Of a DNA stretch of 64,000 bases, positions 60,765 to 64,000 are shown one piece after another. Made by a program: the position numbers and the translations under genes. The notes under the pieces were generated by a model. It saw nothing but the letters and a program-made list of their open reading frames with translations. It was not told the DNA's origin and did no database searches. This DNA is from Conexivisphaera sp049976725 (GTDB taxonomy: Archaea; Thermoproteota; Nitrososphaeria; Conexivisphaerales; Conexivisphaeraceae). The stretch is taken from assembly GCA_049976725.1 (NCBI GenBank), contig JBMFHR010000004.1, forward strand, positions 1 to 64,000. Direction: 5' to 3'. Every line of letters begins with the position of its first letter. Within the stretch, counting starts at the first letter, position 1.

Positions 60765-61401
60765 TCACAGCCGCCCCTTTTAGCTTCTCCGGTCGCGCTC
60801 GATCCAGGCCCCGTGGGACCTCGGGGAAGCACGCGGACCTCAGGGACGGGTCGCGCTCGCACACATCCAGCCAGTCCAGCCTCATCAGGGACGGAGGGCG
60901 GAACCCCGACGCGACGTCGCGGACCTCGGCTGCTAGGGAGGACGGGTCCCTCGCGGTGGCGTCAACCTCGTGCACGAGGCCCTCGCCGTAGACGCGGAGG
61001 GCCTCATCGAGGGTCACGCCCAGGGCCTCCGCGAGGAGGTTGTCCCTTATCTTGTCAGGGGGATAGCCGCGCTCGAGATACCTGGGGAGGAGCACGGCGG
61101 GCGAGGAGCGCAGGACGACCACTAGGAGCGCCCTCGACCGGGGGAGCACGGCGGGCACCAGCACGCCGGAGAGCGCGCAGAGTCCCCGCGGGGGCTCCAG
61201 CTCCATCCTGGACCTCATCACGTCGGTGTCGACGACGTACTCGGCGCTCGCCGCGTCGAAACCCAGGACGGCGCCCATCTCCCGGGCCAGCTCCAGGACT
61301 GTAGCGTGGCGGCAGCCCATGAGCGCGGCGAGCGCCGTCCCTAGCGTCTTCTTGCCGGTCGCGGGGGCGCCGGCTATCCCCACGAGGCGGCTCCGCGGCA
61401 T
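60765..61401 (-). CDS. P-loop nucleotide kinase (adenylate kinase/Fap7-like), expected stop missing
   Basis: About 212 aa. Walker A is degenerate but recognisable: GIAGAPATGKKTLG (GxPxTGKxT), then VVDTDVMRSRMELE, LLVVVLRSSPAVLLPRYLERGYPPDKIRDNLLAEALGVTLDEAL (the NMP/lid pattern YPxxKIxENxxAE of archaeal Fap7-like kinases) and EVDATARDPSSLAAEV. Fap7 homologues act in small-subunit ribosome assembly; that is inference. After RARPEKLKGAAV homology ends, yet the frame has no stop through LSm and stays in phase with tgtA. A +1-frame TGA at 60767-60765 is the expected end. ATG at 61401 overlaps the aldo-keto reductase stop (TGATG). Confidence 0.78.
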
Positions 61402-62315
61402 CAGCGGCTCCCCCCGAGGGCCGAGTCAACGAGCGCGACCTCCTCGGGCGACAGCCTGAGGTCGACCGCGGCCGCCGCCTCCCTCACGTGCGATTCCCTC
61501 TTGACTCCCGGTATGGGCACCACGCGCGAGCCGCGCGATAGGAGCCACGCGAGCGCCACCTGAGCCAGCGTGGCTCCCCTGGCTGAGGCCACAGCGCGCA
61601 GCGCCCCGAGCACCGGGGCGACGCGCCCAGGATCGTACCTGCGCAGCAGCGCGTTGAGCCTGCCCACGAGGTGCGGCCCACGCCCCCCGTGCGCCAGGAC
61701 GCCCTGGCCCAAGGGGCTGTAGGCTATCAGGGTTATGCCCTCCCTCTCCATGTAGGGGAGCAGCCCGCGCTCGGGGCCCCTCTCGTACGCGTTGTACTTG
61801 ACCTGGTTCGACGCCACGTCGGACCTGGAGAGGTGCCGCCTGGCCTCCTCGAGCTGCCCGAGGTCGAAGTTGCTGACCCCTATCGCCTCTATCTTCCCGG
61901 CCTCCAGGAGCCTCTCCATCGCGGACATGTACTCGCGGATCGGGACGAGCGGGTTGGGCCAGTGGACCTGGCACAGCTCCACGCTGGAGATCCCCATCCT
62001 CCTGAGGCTCCCCTCGCACGCCCTGACTATCCCATCGCGCGTCAGGCGGTGCGGGCCTACCTTGGTCGCGATCACGAACTTGTCCCTCCTGCCCCTCACG
62101 AGCTCGCCGACCAGCTCCTCGGAGCGCCCCATTCCGTAGATCTCGGCCGTGTCCACGAGGTTTATCCCCAACTCCTCGGCCGCGTCGAGCGCAGCCCTCA
62201 GGTCGCCCGGGCCGTAGGTCCTACCCCAGCCCCACTCACGGGATCCCCACTGCCAGGTGCCTATGCCCACGGCCGACACGCGGATGCCGGTCCTCCCCAG
62301 CTCCCTGTACTCCAC
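61401..62315 (-). CDS. Aldo/keto reductase
   Basis: 304 aa NADPH-dependent oxidoreductase, TIM barrel. Catalytic tetrad: Asp and Tyr in LVDTAEIYGMGRSEELVG, Lys in VIATKVG, His in LCQVHWPNP; the C-terminal nucleotide site reads VVPIPGVKRESHVREAAAAVD. Substrate unknown. GTG at 62315 lies about 28 nt after GGTTAATG, which contains the antiporter stop; a GTG at 62339 is in frame but too near the box. TGATG overlap with the kinase gene. Confidence 0.92.
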   Translation of the reverse strand: MEYRELGRTGIRVSAVGIGTWQWGSREWGWGRTYGPGDLRAALDAAEELGINLVDTAEIYGMGRSEELVGELVRGRRDKFVIATKVGPHRLTRDGIVRACEGSLRRMGISSVELCQVHWPNPLVPIREYMSAMERLLEAGKIEAIGVSNFDLGQLEEARRHLSRSDVASNQVKYNAYERGPERGLLPYMEREGITLIAYSPLGQGVLAHGGRGPHLVGRLNALLRRYDPGRVAPVLGALRAVASARGATLAQVALAWLLSRGSRVVPIPGVKRESHVREAAAAVDLRLSPEEVALVDSALGGSR

Positions 62316-62340
62316 GCCCAGATTGCGCGATGGTCGCACA

Positions 62341-63534
62341 TTAACCTGACCCGGCTTTCGTGGCGCGGCCCCCTCTGACGTATGCCGAGAACGAGACCGA
62401 GCCCACGAGGGTCGTTATCAGGGACATGAGGACCACGGCCGCGTAGAGGGTGTCCCCGATGATCCCGCTGGAGAGGCCGGCCAGCGCGATGGCGAGCCCC
62501 ATCTCGCCCCTGGGCAGCATGCCCAGCGACGCGGAAACCGAGCTCCGGGCGTCCCTCGTGGCGCCGTACGCGAACGGGAACACGCCGACGAACTTGAGGG
62601 CGAGGGCCAGGGCGGATATGTAGAGGGCGAGGGCCAGGGCGGCGTAAGTGGAGAGGCGCAGGTTCACCTCGGTCCCCGCTATCACGAAGAACAGGGGGCC
62701 GAAGAGCGAGGACAGCCCAACCGCGAGGCGCCTGAAGCTCTCGGACAGCCTGCTCGATGAGAGCGCCACGCCGGCCACGTAAGCCGCTATTATCGGGGAG
62801 AACCCGAGGGTGACCATGGCGGCCACGAGCCCGAAGAGCGAGAGGAGGGCGAATGAGTAGGCGTAGCGCTCGCCGAGCGCGTTCGCGAACCTGGGGAGGA
62901 CGGCTATGGAGACAGCCGATATCAGGGCCCACGCTATCAAGTAGTACAGGGCCACGAGCAGAACTTCGGATGGCTCGGCCCTCCCCGCGCTGGCCGCCAT
63001 GGCCGTCGAGAGTATTATCAGCGCCACTACGTCGTCCACGGCGCCCGCGGTGAGCAGGAAGTCCAGCGCGGGCCCCGAGAAGCCCGTCTCGGCCGACACG
63101 GCGGACGCCACCGCGAGGCTCGTGGCGGCTGACGCAGCGCCGATCAGGAGGGCCGCGGAGGAGCCGGCGCCGCGCCAGAGAAGGGCGGCTATCCCCAGGA
63201 AGGGGAGGAGAGCCCCGAAGATGGCGCCCAGGAATCCCCACGGCCAGGCCCTCCTGAGCCCGGAGAGACCCTGCTCGAGCCCTGAGGCGAATATCAGCAG
63301 GATGACCGAGAACTGCGCGAAGAGCTCCACGTACCCGTTCAGGGAGATGAGCGGCATGCTGAGGGCCGCGTTGAGCACGGGGCCCAGGGCGTGGGGGCCC
63401 AGGGCCATGCCGACCAGGATCTCGCCCACGACCGCCGGGATCCCGAGCCTGGCGACCGCGCCGCGGGAGGCCTCGGCGGCGAACAGGAGCACAGATATCT
63501 CCAGGAGCGCCAGGTAGATCTCGCCCACCTGCAC
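62341..63534 (-). CDS. Cation/proton antiporter, CPA2 family
   Basis: 397 aa with about 12-13 membrane helices. GIPAVVGEILVGMALGP is the characteristic N-terminal helix; the ion-binding site in the crossed helices reads GAVDDVVALIIL, with the two-Asp pattern of electrogenic Na+/H+ antiporters (NapA/NhaA-like); GFSPIIAAYVAGVAL, GPLFFVIAGTEVNL and MLPRGEMGLAIA follow. No C-terminal TrkA-N domain. GTG at 63534 is 26 nt after GCTTAATATC (63555-63564), which contains the stop of the dehydrogenase gene. Confidence 0.92.
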   Translation of the reverse strand: MQVGEIYLALLEISVLLFAAEASRGAVARLGIPAVVGEILVGMALGPHALGPVLNAALSMPLISLNGYVELFAQFSVILLIFASGLEQGLSGLRRAWPWGFLGAIFGALLPFLGIAALLWRGAGSSAALLIGAASAATSLAVASAVSAETGFSGPALDFLLTAGAVDDVVALIILSTAMAASAGRAEPSEVLLVALYYLIAWALISAVSIAVLPRFANALGERYAYSFALLSLFGLVAAMVTLGFSPIIAAYVAGVALSSSRLSESFRRLAVGLSSLFGPLFFVIAGTEVNLRLSTYAALALALYISALALALKFVGVFPFAYGATRDARSSVSASLGMLPRGEMGLAIALAGLSSGIIGDTLYAAVVLMSLITTLVGSVSFSAYVRGGRATKAGSG

Positions 63535-63558
63535 TGGATGGGTTCCGGCCTTCCGATA

Positions 63559-64000
63559 TTAAGCTTGACGAGCCAGGCGCGAGCAGAGGGCGGACTCCAT
63601 GGAACGGGTCGTGCCCCGGCCCCCGAGGTCGGGGGTGAGCGCGTCAGGATCGCGCTCCAGGAGCACGGAGTCCACGGCGCGGCGCACGGAGAGCGATGCC
63701 TCCAGGAGGCGGGCGTCCCCGCGCCTCGAGGAGAGCCACTCGAGGAGCATCGAGGCCGAGAGGACTATCGCGATGGGGTTCGCCAGGCCCCTCCCCGCTA
63801 TGTCGGGCGCCGACCCGTGCGCCGCCTGCGCCATGGCCCAGGAGTCCCCGAAGTTCAGGGAGGGCGCGAGCCCCATGCTGCCGGCGAGGGCCGCCGCCTC
63901 GTTGGATATTATGTCGCCCCACTCGTTTGGCGCTACTATGACGTCGTAGTGGCCCGGATCGACCGCGAGCCTGTAGGCCAGCGCGTCCACGAGCTCCTCG
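63559..64000 (-). CDS. Isopropylmalate/isocitrate dehydrogenase family, C-terminal part (cut by window edge)
   Basis: 147 codons to the window end. VIVAPNEWGDIISNEAAALAGSMGLAPSLNFG and AAHGSAPDIAGRGLANPIAIVLSASMLLEWL are the conserved C-terminal motifs of the beta-decarboxylating dehydrogenases (metal-binding Asp in GDIISNE, cofactor loop HGSAPDIAG). The residues after HGSAPDIAG that set NAD or NADP preference suggest the NAD type, but the enzyme (LeuB, isocitrate or homoisocitrate) cannot be fixed from this part. Its TAA stop (63561-63559) lies in the antiporter TATA box. Confidence 0.88.
   Translation of the reverse strand, partial: EELVDALAYRLAVDPGHYDVIVAPNEWGDIISNEAAALAGSMGLAPSLNFGDSWAMAQAAHGSAPDIAGRGLANPIAIVLSASMLLEWLSSRRGDARLLEASLSVRRAVDSVLLERDPDALTPDLGGRGTTRSMESALCSRLARQA

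Noticed and set aside
58810..61401. Kinase-TgtA fusion protein of 863 aa
   Set aside because: The bridge is an alternative frame of the LSm gene without domain features, and tgtA has a good ATG coupled to the LSm stop; kept only as an anomaly.
1..64000. CRISPR arrays, insertion sequences, prophage or integrase genes
   Set aside because: No regularly spaced repeats, no transposase or integrase motifs and no att-like repeats were found by eye; gene content is chromosomal housekeeping.

Overview
The window is archaeal, from a GC-rich genome (about two thirds G+C by eye) of the TACK lineage, Thermoproteota-like. The markers are archaeal-type: Alba chromatin protein, ESCRT-III/Vps4 (Cdv) cell division genes, archaeosine tRNA-guanine transglycosylase, an LSm3-type protein, ribosomal protein eL40, archaeal phosphoglycerate kinase, GAPDH, triosephosphate isomerase and FBP aldolase/phosphatase, a PGI/PMI-type SIS isomerase, Lhr helicases and a THUMP tRNA protein. 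A DoxDA (thiosulfate:quinone oxidoreductase) pair suggests sulfur metabolism of the kind seen in thermoacidophiles. A run of exactly 100 N (31669-31768) marks a scaffold gap, so this is a draft assembly. I see no insertion sequence, prophage, CRISPR array or rRNA.

Expression signals are very regular. Most first genes have a TATA-like box centred about 26 nt before the start codon, which implies leaderless mRNAs, and I used this to choose starts. TTG and GTG starts are common. Genes inside operons overlap by 1-4 nt (TTGA, GTGA, ATGA, TGATG). Several TATA boxes contain the stop codon of the gene upstream.

Layout. 1-6.2 kb: HTH regulator (cut), nadE, a small unknown protein, a MocA-phosphatase fusion, and a three-subunit molybdenum hydroxylase operon. 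6.3-9.8 kb: pgk, an esterase, a CBS/ribosome-hibernation-like protein. 9.9-14.0 kb: an overlapping operon ending in a short Smc5-like ATPase, a kleisin-like protein and a winged-helix (kite/MAGE-like) protein. 14-25.3 kb: two Lhr helicases, carbonic anhydrase-like protein, LutA/LutB-like Fe-S proteins, a YchF-type GTPase, an MBL exonuclease, tyrA. 25.3-31.7 kb: gap, pyk, a giant SF2 helicase, doxA and truncated doxD. 31.8-39.8 kb: GlcD/GlcF-like oxidase, a THUMP methyltransferase, speD/speE, isoaspartyl peptidase, HtrA. 39.8-46.1 kb: PAC2 protein, Hsp20, PGI/PMI, fbp-tpiA, THUMP protein, TldD-like protein, tRNA-Val, eL40. 46.1-50.1 kb: a candidate structured ncRNA, PAPS-reductase-like and sulfatase-like proteins, an MFS transporter, Alba. 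50.3-56.0 kb: NusA-like protein, aspS, the Cdv operon, and a divergent TrmB-like regulator with a palindromic operator between. 56-64 kb: presenilin-type protease, beta-CASP nuclease, second PAC2 protein, tgtA/LSm/kinase cluster, aldo-keto reductase, CPA2 antiporter, and a truncated isopropylmalate/isocitrate-type dehydrogenase.

Five central carbon genes (pgk, gap, pyk, fbp-tpiA) plus PGI/PMI lie in this window but at separate promoters. The strongest leads are the Smc5/6-like operon (11.1-14.0 kb), the Cdv operon with its operator and regulator (52.1-56.0 kb), and the 129-nt structured RNA (46163-46291). A recurring anomaly is that several genes lack a stop codon at the expected end and their frames run on through neighbours.
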